Shown one piece after another: positions 34,650-43,397 of a stretch of DNA of 64,000 nucleotides. The DNA comes from Dehalococcoidia bacterium. GTDB taxonomy: Bacteria; Chloroflexota; Dehalococcoidia; Tepidiformales; Tepidiformaceae. The DNA is taken from assembly GCA_020853755.1 (NCBI GenBank), contig JADYYG010000027.1, positions 1-64,000 of the forward strand, given 5' to 3'. Numbering within the stretch: position 1 is the stretch's first letter; every line of letters starts with the position of its first letter. The position numbers and the translations under genes are program-made. The notes below the pieces were generated by a model. It was not told the DNA's origin. It saw nothing but the letters and a program-made list of their open reading frames with translations, and made no database searches.

Positions 34650-35441
34650 TTGGGAAAACTCGACGGCAAGGTAGCGGTTATCACAGGCGGAACGAGCGGC
34701 ATCGGCGAAGCGACGGTCCGGCTGTTCGTGGAAGAAGGCGCGCGCGTCGTCTTCTGCGGGCGCGGAGTGGAAGCGGGCACGGCGATCGCTGAAAGCCTGG
34801 GCGCGAACGCGCGCTTCCGCCAGGCGGACGTCATGAAGGAGGCCGACATCGCGGCCACCATCGCCGAGGCGAAGGACACGTTCGGCCGCCTGGACATCCT
34901 CTTCAACAACGCGGGCGGAAGCACGCCGGGCTCGCTCGAGAACATGACGGTGGACCAGTTCCACTACGCGATGGACCTGCTTCTCGGCAGCGTCCTGCTG
35001 GGCATGAAGCACGCCGTGCCGATCATGCGCGAGCAGCAGTGGGGCCGGATCATCAACAACTCCAGCGTCAACGGCATCCGCGTCTCCAGTGGCGACTGGC
35101 TGTACGGCGCGGCCAAGGCGGCCGTCACGCACATCACGAAGACGGCCGCCATCCGCCTCGCCCCTGAGGGGATCACGGTGAACTGCATCTCGCCCGGCGC
35201 AGTGGCCACGCCCATCTTCTATGGCGGCTCGGCGCAGGCGCGCGGCCTCGACCCTGAGCACGAAAAGGCCAAGATGCGCAAGCTCACCCAGAACCTGGGT
35301 AATGCAACCCCCGTGGGCCGTGCAGGGACCGTGCAGGATACGGCCCACGCTGTCCTCTACCTGGCCAGCGACGAAGCGGCCTACATCAACGCGCACGACC
35401 TCGTGGTCGACGGTGGAATGACCGCCAAGGGCACCTGGTAG
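34650..35441 (+). CDS. short-chain dehydrogenase/reductase
   Basis: 263 residues from a TTG at 34650, chosen because LGKLDGKVAVITGG begins there and a purine-rich AAGGA lies just upstream; there is no closer ATG that keeps the first strand. Cofactor motif TGGTSGIG, structural NNAG, and catalytic Ser (SSVNG) with YGAAK (Tyr and Lys) are all present. It oxidises or reduces an alcohol/ketone with NAD(P). It is 53 bases after the carboxylase and probably in its operon. It ends 7 bases before the convergent carboxyltransferase stop. Confidence 0.93.
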   Translation: MGKLDGKVAVITGGTSGIGEATVRLFVEEGARVVFCGRGVEAGTAIAESLGANARFRQADVMKEADIAATIAEAKDTFGRLDILFNNAGGSTPGSLENMTVDQFHYAMDLLLGSVLLGMKHAVPIMREQQWGRIINNSSVNGIRVSSGDWLYGAAKAAVTHITKTAAIRLAPEGITVNCISPGAVATPIFYGGSAQARGLDPEHEKAKMRKLTQNLGNATPVGRAGTVQDTAHAVLYLASDEAAYINAHDLVVDGGMTAKGTW

Positions 35442-35448
35442 GAGCGGA

Positions 35449-37017
35449 CTACGGCGTGTAAGGCGTCGCGGTCTGGCCGAGCTGCGTGCGCAGGATCGAC
35501 TGGGCATCTTCGACGAACTCGCAGAGGAGCGCGCGCGTCTCGCGGGGGTCGATGATGTCCTGCCCGGTCGCCTCGGCTGTGCGGAAGGGCGAGGCGATGG
35601 CCTGCAGCCGGGCTTCGATCTCGGCGCGTTTCGCCTCGGGGTCTGGCGCGGATTCGATTTCACGCCGGTAGGCCGCCGAAGCGCCACCCTGGATATGCAT
35701 CGATCCCCAGTTGGCCGAGGGCCAAGCGTAGCGCCGGAACATCCCACTCGGCCGGTGATGGCACTGCCCGGCAACGCCGTAGAGCTGCCCCACGACGACG
35801 GTCGCCCAGGGCATCTGGCTCTGGCAAACGGCGATGACGAGCCGCGCCCCCGCGCGTTCGATGCCGCGCTTCTCGGCTTCGAGGCCCACCGTGAAGCCCG
35901 GTTCATCGGCGAACGAAATGATCGGCAGGTGGAAGGTGTCGCAGAGTTGGATCAGCCGGATGACCTTCTCCCCTTCGGCAATGCCTGTGGAGCCGCCGAA
36001 GAGGATGTTGTTCGCCAGCACGCCGACCGGGTAGCCGTTCAGGCGGGCCAGGCCGGTGATCCGCGAGCGGCCGTAGTCCGGGGCAATCTCGAAGAACGAG
36101 CCCGCGTCCACGACGGCGTTGACGATCTTGTGGCCGTCGTACGCCCGCCGCCGGTTCCGGGGGATCATCGCGAGGAGCGACTCGTCGGCGCGGCCCGGAG
36201 GGTCTTCGCCAAGAATCCGCGGCGCGGTCTCCCAGACGTTCGATGGCAGGTAGCTGAGGAAGCGCCGTGCCATCGCGAACGCTTCTTCCTCGCTCTCGGC
36301 GAGGTTATCGATGACGCCGCTGAGCTTCGTGTGGACTTCCCAGCCGCCCAGTTCTTCCTTCGTGATGTCGTAGCCGAATGCGGCTTTCACCACGGGCGGC
36401 CCGCCGGGGAAGACCTGGCTGGTGCCCTTCACCATCACGTTGAAGTGAGCCATGCAGGCGTTGACCGCGGGCAGCCCGGCAACCGAACCGAGGACGGCCG
36501 AGACGACCGGCACGGTGCGCAGTAGCTGCACATCTGGCGCGGTGAACGAGTTGCCATCAGGGAGGTAGGTCCGGCCCATCTCTTCGAACGAGCGCACGCT
36601 GCCGCCGGCCGCATCGAGCAACCGCAGGTAGGGCACGCGCCATTCGAGCGCGCGGCGGTTGGCCGCCATCTCCATGCCAAGGCCGCCGCCAGAACTCCCG
36701 CCGGCGCCGCCGCGCACAGTGAAGTCACCGCCGGTCACAACCACCTTCCGGCCATCGATCCGGCAGAAGCCTTCGACCGCCGCCCGTGGAGTAAATCCGG
36801 TGAGCTCCAGCCCCTCATAGCGGGCGTGGCCCACGAGTCCCATGAACTCCCGGAAGGAGCCTTCGTCGGCGAGCAGGTCGATGCGCTCGCGGACAGTGAG
36901 TTTGCCATTGGCGTGCTGGCGGGCGATGCCTTCAGGCCCGCCCATCTCCCTGGCCAGGGTGCGCCGCCGCGCCAGTTCCTGGACTTCCGGGTCCCAGCCG
37001 TTGGCGCCTCCGGTCAT
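35449..37017 (-). CDS. acyl-CoA carboxylase carboxyltransferase subunit
   Basis: 522 residues of the PccB/AccD type, with both halves of the carboxyltransferase fold. Signatures: GKLTVRERIDLL near the start, FTVRGGAGGSSGGGLGMEMAANRR, and VGVLANNILFGGSTGIAEGEK followed by FADEPGFTVGLEAEKRGIERAGARL. It needs a biotinylated partner; the single-chain enzyme at 31189-34596 carries its own CT, and no free biotin carboxylase is in the window. Its ATG at 37017 overlaps the TetR stop (ATGA), so both are coupled. Confidence 0.93.
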   Translation of the reverse strand: MTGGANGWDPEVQELARRRTLAREMGGPEGIARQHANGKLTVRERIDLLADEGSFREFMGLVGHARYEGLELTGFTPRAAVEGFCRIDGRKVVVTGGDFTVRGGAGGSSGGGLGMEMAANRRALEWRVPYLRLLDAAGGSVRSFEEMGRTYLPDGNSFTAPDVQLLRTVPVVSAVLGSVAGLPAVNACMAHFNVMVKGTSQVFPGGPPVVKAAFGYDITKEELGGWEVHTKLSGVIDNLAESEEEAFAMARRFLSYLPSNVWETAPRILGEDPPGRADESLLAMIPRNRRRAYDGHKIVNAVVDAGSFFEIAPDYGRSRITGLARLNGYPVGVLANNILFGGSTGIAEGEKVIRLIQLCDTFHLPIISFADEPGFTVGLEAEKRGIERAGARLVIAVCQSQMPWATVVVGQLYGVAGQCHHRPSGMFRRYAWPSANWGSMHIQGGASAAYRREIESAPDPEAKRAEIEARLQAIASPFRTAEATGQDIIDPRETRALLCEFVEDAQSILRTQLGQTATPYTP

Positions 37018-37679
37018 CGCGCACCGCCGGCAGCTTCGGGCTGCTTGAGCACGCCTTCGACGAGCTGGCTGGCGATGTGGTCGATGACCTCATCCAGGCT
37101 CATCCGGCCGTTCGGCCTGTACCAGTCCGAAGCGTAGTTCACGGCCGAAAGGATGTTCAGGTTCGTCACCGCAGGATCGCGGGACTCGAAGTGCCCTGTT
37201 TCGACGCCGCTCCGGATGATCGTTTCGAAGCGCTTGATGTACAGGCGCTGGAGCGCCTGTACTTCCTCCCGGACTTCCGGCGCGGTTGTCCGGACATCCT
37301 TGATGACGAGCATGGCGTAGTAGCCTTCTTCCTGCTCGTTGAGGTTGTAGGCCAGGTGAACCCGGATCGCTTCGCGCAACGTTTCGGCAGGAGGCAGGCT
37401 TCGTTCGATGACCGCCTCGAGCCGTTCCTGCGCCCCGAGGATCGCGGTGGAGACCACCTCCAGGTAGATCTCTTCTTTCGAACGGAAGTAGTAGTAGATG
37501 ACGCCCTTGCTCGAACCCATCGCGCGGGCGATATCCTCCGTGGTGGAGGCGTGGAACCCATTCTCCGAGAACACCCGCGCGGCGGCATGGAGCACTTCGC
37601 GGCGGCGGGTCTCACTCTTATCGGGATCCAGCATGCGGTGTCCCCGCAGCCCGACAGTCGAACCAGAATCTTCAGCCAT
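37014..37679 (-). CDS. TetR-family transcriptional regulator
   Basis: 221 residues from the ATG at 37679; a GTG at 37709 is an alternative. The helix-turn-helix reads ASTTEDIARAMGSSKGVIYYYFRSKEEIY. The C-terminal domain fits the TetR_C ligand domain. It shares GLRGHRMLDPDK with the TetR at 27742-28410. It is translationally coupled to the carboxyltransferase gene and divergent from the fused CoA-transferase (37791). An AT-rich stretch (37727-37745, TTGTAAAGTTTATAC) between them holds the likely promoters. Confidence 0.93.
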   Translation of the reverse strand: MAEDSGSTVGLRGHRMLDPDKSETRRREVLHAAARVFSENGFHASTTEDIARAMGSSKGVIYYYFRSKEEIYLEVVSTAILGAQERLEAVIERSLPPAETLREAIRVHLAYNLNEQEEGYYAMLVIKDVRTTAPEVREEVQALQRLYIKRFETIIRSGVETGHFESRDPAVTNLNILSAVNYASDWYRPNGRMSLDEVIDHIASQLVEGVLKQPEAAGGAR

Positions 37680-37790
37680 GGCAGTTTTCCCCGAGGCAGT
37701 CGATGCCACTGGGCATCACGGTTGTAAAGTTTATACTTCCCGGAATGATTCAGGCCATTCACCGGAAGTCCGGCCGGCGCGGCGTTCCCT

Positions 37791-40175
37791 GTGACTGACG
37801 CGGCGGCCCCCAGCCTCCTTGTCGTCGAACTGGGCCAGGGCCCGGCCGCGGCCTACTGCGGTTGGATGTTCGCACAGGCGGGCCACGACGTCGTGCTCGT
37901 CGAGCCGCCCGAGGGTCACCCCCTGCGCGCGCCGTCCGGCGCCGCCCCGTCAGCAGGGGCCGGGGCGGCCTTCCTGACCCTGGCATCGGCCAAGCGGAGT
38001 GTCGTGGTCGAGCACCAGAGTGCAGGCGGCCGTGACGCGCTGGGCCGCCTGCTTCGCGCCGCGGATGTCCTCATCACTGACTCACCAGAACTCGTCGCCG
38101 CGGCAGGCATCGAGACCGGGGCCATGCAGGAGACGGCCCCCGGCCTGGTCCACATCTCCATCTCGCCCTTCGGCGAGTCCGGTCCCTACGCAGGCTTCGC
38201 CGCTACGTCCGCGACGCTCTACGCGTTGGGCGGCCACACCTACATCACCGGCGAGGCGGCCCGCGAACCGCTGAACGGCCCGCGCTACTTCCCCGAATTC
38301 CTCGCCGGGGCGACGGCCTTTGTGGCCGCCCAGGCCGCGCTGTTGGAGCGAGGCCGCTCGGGCGCCGGGCAGAAGGTTGAACTTTCAGCGATGGAGTGCC
38401 TGCTCGCGGGCCACCAGTTCACCCTCACCCGTCACTCCTACCAGGGCATGGCGCTCGAACGCACGGGAAACCGCTACGCCTCGCTCGTCGGGGTCAACTT
38501 CTACGACTGCGCAGACGGTGTGGCGGCACTCGCGGCCAGCAGCCAGGCCCAGCTCGAGCAGCTCTTCTTGCTCACCGAGTGCACCGATTTCATCGGTGAC
38601 CCACGCTTTGCCGCCCTTGCCACACTCCCGGAGAACCTCGCGGCGTTCGATGCCGCCATCGCGCCGTGGTTCGCCGCCCGCCCGCGCGATGAGGTGGTCG
38701 AGCAGTGCCAGGCGTTCCGCATCCCCTGCGCGCCCGTCCTCGAAGTTGACGAAGTGCTGAGCCACCAGCAACTCCAGGCGCGGAAGTTCTGGCGTCCCGC
38801 CGAGGACGCGAGTGGGCGTTCGCTGCAACTGCCCCGGCTGCCGTTCCGCATCCGCGGCAGCCGGGACGAGGCTATCCCGGCCCCGGCCCTCGGCGCTGAC
38901 CAGGCGGTGCTCGAGTCGCTCCCGGCAGCCAGCGGCGCACCCTCCTCGGCGCCAGCCGGAGGCGTGAGCGCGCCGCTCGCGGGCATCCGGGTGCTCGACC
39001 TCACGCGCGTCTGGTCTGGCCCGGTGGCCACGCGCATGCTCGCGGACCTCGGCGCCGAGGTGATCAAGATCGAACACCCCGGTAGTCGCGGCCCACTCGG
39101 CCCTGATGGCGGCGCTGCCCAGAACTGGAACCGTAACGGCCTTTTCAACGAACTCAACCGGAACAAGAAGAGCATCGCCATCGACCTGGCGGCGCCGGGC
39201 GCTCGCGACACCTTCCTCGCCCTCGCCGAACGGTGCGACCTGGTCATCGAGAACTTCAGCCCGCGCGTGATGGGCAACCTCGGGATCGATTTCGAGACCT
39301 TGAGCGCCCGCAACCCGCGGATCGTGATGGTCTCGATGCCCGGATACGGACTCACCGGGCCGATGCGCGACGGCGTGGCCTACGGGACGACCATCGACTC
39401 CGAATCGGGCACGGCTTCGGTTATCGGCTATCCCGGCGAGGGACCCATGCGCATGGGCGTCGCCTTCCCCGACTACGTCGCCGGCATCCACGCCGCGGGT
39501 GCGAGCGTGGCAGCGCTGGTCGACCGGGCGCGCTCGGGCAGCGGCCAGCACGTGGACCTCTCCCAGTTCGAATCGATCTCGGCGTTCATGGGGCCGGCTG
39601 TGGTCGAATGGCAACTGACCGGCGTGCGCCCGCCGCGCATGGGCAACCGCTGCCCGGACGCCGTCCCATCGGGTATCTATCCCTGCCTCGACGACCGGTG
39701 GATCGTTGTCAACGTCCAGTCCGACGGGCAGTGGGCGGGGCTCTGCGACCTGATGGGGCGGAACGACCTCGCCGGCGCTCGCCTCAGCACGGCGGACGGC
39801 CGCCTGCGCTGGCACGATGACCTCGATGCGGCGATCTCCGCCTGGACAGCAACCCGTGATGCCCCCGCTTTGATGGACGAACTGCAGGCTGCCGGCATCG
39901 CCGCCGGACAGGTGCTCTCGGGACCGGAACTGTTCGCGGACCGCCAATCCCGGGCGCGCGGCTTCTTCGTCGAACTCGAACACCCGCTCGTGGGCCGCCA
40001 CGAGTACCCGGGCCTTCCGTTTTCGATCGCCGGGGTCACCACCGAAGGGTGGACGGACGCACCGTGCCTCGGCGAGCACAACGCCAGCGTCCTCGCCAGC
40101 CTGCTCGGGTACGATGACGCCGCCATCGCGGCACTCTACGAAGCGGGCGCCATCGCCGACCGGCCACAGGCGTGA
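37791..40175 (+). CDS. fused two-domain family III CoA-transferase
   Basis: 794 residues from the GTG at 37791. Two complete CaiB/BaiF domains (about 1-385 and 398-794) are joined by a Pro/Ala/Ser linker. In the N-half the catalytic position is Glu169 (YFPEFLAGAT) rather than Asp. In the C-half it is Asp561 (FPDYVAG). So the N-half is probably a structural or dead partner and the C-half is active. The pair at 28762-31139 is the same arrangement as two separate genes. It is divergent from the TetR gene, 112 bases away. Confidence 0.93.
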   Translation: MTDAAAPSLLVVELGQGPAAAYCGWMFAQAGHDVVLVEPPEGHPLRAPSGAAPSAGAGAAFLTLASAKRSVVVEHQSAGGRDALGRLLRAADVLITDSPELVAAAGIETGAMQETAPGLVHISISPFGESGPYAGFAATSATLYALGGHTYITGEAAREPLNGPRYFPEFLAGATAFVAAQAALLERGRSGAGQKVELSAMECLLAGHQFTLTRHSYQGMALERTGNRYASLVGVNFYDCADGVAALAASSQAQLEQLFLLTECTDFIGDPRFAALATLPENLAAFDAAIAPWFAARPRDEVVEQCQAFRIPCAPVLEVDEVLSHQQLQARKFWRPAEDASGRSLQLPRLPFRIRGSRDEAIPAPALGADQAVLESLPAASGAPSSAPAGGVSAPLAGIRVLDLTRVWSGPVATRMLADLGAEVIKIEHPGSRGPLGPDGGAAQNWNRNGLFNELNRNKKSIAIDLAAPGARDTFLALAERCDLVIENFSPRVMGNLGIDFETLSARNPRIVMVSMPGYGLTGPMRDGVAYGTTIDSESGTASVIGYPGEGPMRMGVAFPDYVAGIHAAGASVAALVDRARSGSGQHVDLSQFESISAFMGPAVVEWQLTGVRPPRMGNRCPDAVPSGIYPCLDDRWIVVNVQSDGQWAGLCDLMGRNDLAGARLSTADGRLRWHDDLDAAISAWTATRDAPALMDELQAAGIAAGQVLSGPELFADRQSRARGFFVELEHPLVGRHEYPGLPFSIAGVTTEGWTDAPCLGEHNASVLASLLGYDDAAIAALYEAGAIADRPQA

Positions 40176-40279
40176 ATCGCCGAGGACTTCGCTTCGGGCG
40201 CGAACACACTGCCGGAAGTTGACGCCGCAGCAAGGCCACCAGTATTGTCCCAAGCAGTTTGAACTGAGACGTACGTTTT

Positions 40280-41452
40280 ATGGCAGCCCTCGATCCTATC
40301 AGCTACTACCGTCCCTACTACCCCCGCTTTTCAGACGCCGAATACCAGCGGCGCTACGCACTCGTTCGCGAGCAGATGAAGGCCAACGGCGTCGACTGCC
40401 TGGTTGTCACCGGGAGCCCGGGCATGATGGCGGAACTGATGGCCGACGTGCACTGGCTTTCTAACTGGAACCACGTCGCCGCCCCCGGTTTCGTCGTCTT
40501 CCCTTATGACGGTGAGCCGACGCTCTACTTCGGTCTGGTCACCTACCGTGCGAACGCCGGCCAGCGATGCGTCTTCGGCGATGTCCGTCCGGGGACGAAC
40601 GTGTACCGCCGCATCCTCGAGTTGGGCCTCGAGAAGGGAACCATCGGCACCGTCGGCTCGTTCCCGCACGAGGTGATGGACGAACTGCGCGAGCGGGTCC
40701 CAGGGGCGCGCGTTGTCCCCGCTGGCGGCTGGTTCGGAGAGCTCCGGCGCACGCGCAGCGCCGAGGAGATCGAGTGGCTGCGCAAGGGCGCGAAGTTCGC
40801 CGACATCGGCCTCGAAGCGATGATCAACGCTATTCGCCCGGGTGTGACCGAGCGCCAGATCTACGCGGCCGCCATGCACGCCGTCTTCGATGCAGGCGGG
40901 CAGTTTTGCTTCCAGTGGCTCGGGTCGACGCCGATGGCGAACCCGGTCATGGCCTACCCCACCCAGGCGCCCACCGACCGCGTGATCGAAAAGGGCGACA
41001 TCGTCATCACCGAGATCGCGGCCAGCTACGAATGGTACGCAGGGCAGATCAACCGCTACGTCGCCGTTGGCCAGGAACCCCCGCCCGAGTACCGGCGTCT
41101 CCACGACTACACGGTCCAGCTCGTCAAGGATGTCTGCGCCGGGCTGAAGCCGGGGGCAATCCCGTCCGACGTCGCGAAGGCCGTGGAACCGGTCCTGCAG
41201 GCAGGCTACCGCGTGGAAGTGATGTCCATCGGGCGGCCCACCGGCGGCTCGACGCCCCCCGTGCTGCCAGTGACGCCACCGGATCCGTTCTTCCAGCGCC
41301 CCTTCATCGAGAACGAGACCGTGATGGTCCTCCCGCTCACCTACACGGAACCGGACCGGCTCGGCCTCTTCCTCGGCGACATGGTGTTGGTAACGCCGGA
41401 AGGTGGCAAGAGCCTCCACAACTACCCGCTGGAAGAGTTCCGCGTCGTCTAG
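40280..41452 (+). CDS. creatinase/M24 pita-bread fold protein lacking usual metal ligands
   Basis: 390 residues. The N-terminal creatinase domain (about 1-150) and C-terminal pita-bread domain (about 155-390) are both present: RSAEEIEWLRKGAKFADIGLEAM opens the second. In metal-dependent M24 peptidases two Asp, one His and two Glu bind metal. Here the first Asp region reads ITEIAASYEWYAGQINRYVAVG, the HGxGH region reads SIGRPTGGST, and the Glu region reads VMVLPLTYTEPD. The full set is not kept, so a creatinase-like metal-free hydrolase or a binding protein is more likely than an aminopeptidase. Weak ribosome site. Confidence 0.85.
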   Translation: MAALDPISYYRPYYPRFSDAEYQRRYALVREQMKANGVDCLVVTGSPGMMAELMADVHWLSNWNHVAAPGFVVFPYDGEPTLYFGLVTYRANAGQRCVFGDVRPGTNVYRRILELGLEKGTIGTVGSFPHEVMDELRERVPGARVVPAGGWFGELRRTRSAEEIEWLRKGAKFADIGLEAMINAIRPGVTERQIYAAAMHAVFDAGGQFCFQWLGSTPMANPVMAYPTQAPTDRVIEKGDIVITEIAASYEWYAGQINRYVAVGQEPPPEYRRLHDYTVQLVKDVCAGLKPGAIPSDVAKAVEPVLQAGYRVEVMSIGRPTGGSTPPVLPVTPPDPFFQRPFIENETVMVLPLTYTEPDRLGLFLGDMVLVTPEGGKSLHNYPLEEFRVV

Positions 41453-41524
41453 CGCGCGGCAGTCAACAACGTTCGAAGCAACAGCCGCGAGACCCCGTGT
41501 GTCCGCGGCGCCAAGGAGAGACAC

Positions 41525-42298
41525 ATGGCATTTGGTGAATTTAATCTGGCTGGCAAGGTCGCACTCGTGACCGGCGGCAACAGCGGCATCGGTCTCGGCA
41601 TGGCCGACGGCCTCGCGCGAGCCGGCGCGGATGTCTGTATCTGGGGTACCAACCCGGACAAGAACGCGGCCGCCCTTAAGCAGCTCGAAGCCCACGGCAC
41701 GCGCGTCCTCGCCCTGAAGTGCAACGTCGCTGATGAGGCTGAGGTCGAGTCCTCGTTCCAGGAGACGCTGGACAAGCTCGGAAGGGTCGATTCGTGCTTT
41801 GCGAACGCGGGAGTCGGCAGTGGGAGCGGGCTTCCGTTCCACCAGCAGCCCACGGACGTGTGGCGCCGCGTCTGGTCGGTGAACCTGGACGGCGCGTTCT
41901 TCACGCTGCGGGCTGCTTCCCGGCACATGGTGGAGCGCGGCGATGGTGGCCGGCTCATTGGCACCTCGAGCGGCTCGGCGATCCATGGCGCGGCCCGCGG
42001 CGAAGCGTACGCCGCCACGAAGGGCGCGATGGTCGCACTGATGCAGAGCCTCGCGGTGGAGTTCGCCCGCTACGGGGTCACCTCGAACACCATCACGCCC
42101 GGCTGGATCGAAACGCCGATGACGCAGCGGAACGTGGGCAACGAGAAGTTCGAGTCCGCCGTCATCCGCCGCGTTCCCCTGCGCCGCTGGGGCGACGGGA
42201 ACGACTTCGCGGGCATCGCCGTCTACCTCGCCAGCGACGCCAGCAAGTACCACACCGGCGACAACTTCATCATCGACGGCGGCTACACGCGGTTCTAA
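41525..42298 (+). CDS. short-chain dehydrogenase/reductase
   Basis: 257 residues with AAGGAG eight bases before the ATG. Rossmann motif TGGNSGIG, NNAG equivalent FANAG, and catalytic Ser (TSSGSA) with YAATK. An alternative alcohol or 3-hydroxyacyl substrate is possible; the substrate is unknown. It follows the creatinase-fold gene by 72 bases on the same strand and is the last gene before a strong hairpin. Confidence 0.94.
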   Translation: MAFGEFNLAGKVALVTGGNSGIGLGMADGLARAGADVCIWGTNPDKNAAALKQLEAHGTRVLALKCNVADEAEVESSFQETLDKLGRVDSCFANAGVGSGSGLPFHQQPTDVWRRVWSVNLDGAFFTLRAASRHMVERGDGGRLIGTSSGSAIHGAARGEAYAATKGAMVALMQSLAVEFARYGVTSNTITPGWIETPMTQRNVGNEKFESAVIRRVPLRRWGDGNDFAGIAVYLASDASKYHTGDNFIIDGGYTRF

Positions 42299-42325
42299 AA
42301 AGGGCCGAACGGCAAACGTCGAACC

Positions 42326-42353
42326 GGGGGTGGCGAGTTTGCTCGCCGCCCCC
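42326..42353. terminator. bidirectional hairpin between convergent genes
   Basis: GGGGGTGGCGAG (42326-42337) and CTCGCCGCCCCC (42342-42353) pair with one G-T wobble over a TTTG loop. An outer ACGTC/GACGT adds to the stem. It stands between the SDR and MBL genes, with a T-rich run just after on the plus strand. Confidence 0.75.
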
Positions 42354-42362
42354 GACGTGTTT

Positions 42363-43367
42363 CTACCGCTTCCCGGCCAGGTCCGGGTGGCGCTTCGGGA
42401 ACTCCTGGCTCAGCCGGTAGGACTCGGCCAGGTAGCGCGGGTAGTTCTTCCGCAGGTGGTAGTTCAGGCGGCCGTCCAGCTCGTTGAAGATCATCTGGAT
42501 CGAGCTGTAGAGCCCCTGCGCGCCACGCCGCAGCTTCGTGCGGTCGAGGCTGTTCATCAGGTCATCCGCTGCTTCTTCGGCGGCCATGCCCTTCTCGTGC
42601 CGCCGCTTTGCTTCGCCCATGAGCCAGTGACACGACTCCAGCTGGTCGCGCACATCGGCGAGGTCCATCACCGGCCCGTGCCCGGCGACGTAGGCGTTCG
42701 CTTCCCAGCGGACGGCTTCTTCGAGCACGGTGATCACGTTGCCCAGTCCCGGGTACTGCAGGCTCTGGTATGAACCGGCGCCGGTGATATCGCCGAAGTG
42801 GACGATGCCCGCGTCCGGGAGGTACACGACGGTATCGCTGGCGGTGTGGCATGGCCCCGCTTCAATGAGCTCGACGCGCTGCTTCCCGAACTCGAACCCG
42901 GTGCGCCCGTTGAAGCTCTCGGTCGGGATGATCGGCTCGAGGCCCGAGAAGTCGAAGAAGTCCTGGAGATTGTGGTCCATCACCTTCTTCGCGTCGCCGG
43001 TGAGCGATTCGATCTGGCCCAGCCAGGCCTTCGGGGGAAGGTTGGCCATGTAGTCTTCGACCGTCTCGGTGCAGATGATGCGCGTCTCGTTGAAGTCGGG
43101 CATGCACGCGCCGTGCACGTGGTCCACGTGCCAGTGAGTGAGCGCGAGGACGTCAATCGACTTCGCCGCCGGGTCCGCTGTGCTGAAGGCGTCGAGCATG
43201 CGGCGCGTCATCGGGATGTCGCTGGTTGTATCAACGAGCAGGGTCTCGCCTTCGGAGACGACGAGCGCCATGTTGTTGAAGCCCCAGCCGCCAACCTGGG
43301 TGTACACGTAAGCACGGTCGCCGATTTGCGTTACCTGGTTCGGCTTGTAGGTCTCCCAGTCGGCCAT
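42363..43367 (-). CDS. MBL-fold metallo-hydrolase
   Basis: 334 residues. The metallo-beta-lactamase metal set is complete: HWHVDH (about 78-83), the later His in AGPCHTASD, Asp in VHFGDITGAG and His in YVAGHGPVMD. The C-terminal helical extension (after about 235) is longer than in glyoxalase II and resembles alkyl sulfatase-like or other dimeric MBL enzymes, without a family-specific motif I recognise. The probable role is hydrolysis of an ester, thioester or lactone in the local pathway. It has GGAGT a few bases before the ATG. Confidence 0.92.
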   Translation of the reverse strand: MADWETYKPNQVTQIGDRAYVYTQVGGWGFNNMALVVSEGETLLVDTTSDIPMTRRMLDAFSTADPAAKSIDVLALTHWHVDHVHGACMPDFNETRIICTETVEDYMANLPPKAWLGQIESLTGDAKKVMDHNLQDFFDFSGLEPIIPTESFNGRTGFEFGKQRVELIEAGPCHTASDTVVYLPDAGIVHFGDITGAGSYQSLQYPGLGNVITVLEEAVRWEANAYVAGHGPVMDLADVRDQLESCHWLMGEAKRRHEKGMAAEEAADDLMNSLDRTKLRRGAQGLYSSIQMIFNELDGRLNYHLRKNYPRYLAESYRLSQEFPKRHPDLAGKR

Positions 43368-43397
43368 GGTGGGACTCCTTCGTTGCTGGTGAGGTTG

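Noticed and set aside
38385-40253. 622-codon open frame on the minus strand
   Set aside because: Antisense to the fused CoA-transferase, whose motifs are clear.
40280-41452. Active Xaa-Pro aminopeptidase
   Set aside because: The metal-binding residues of M24 are not conserved.
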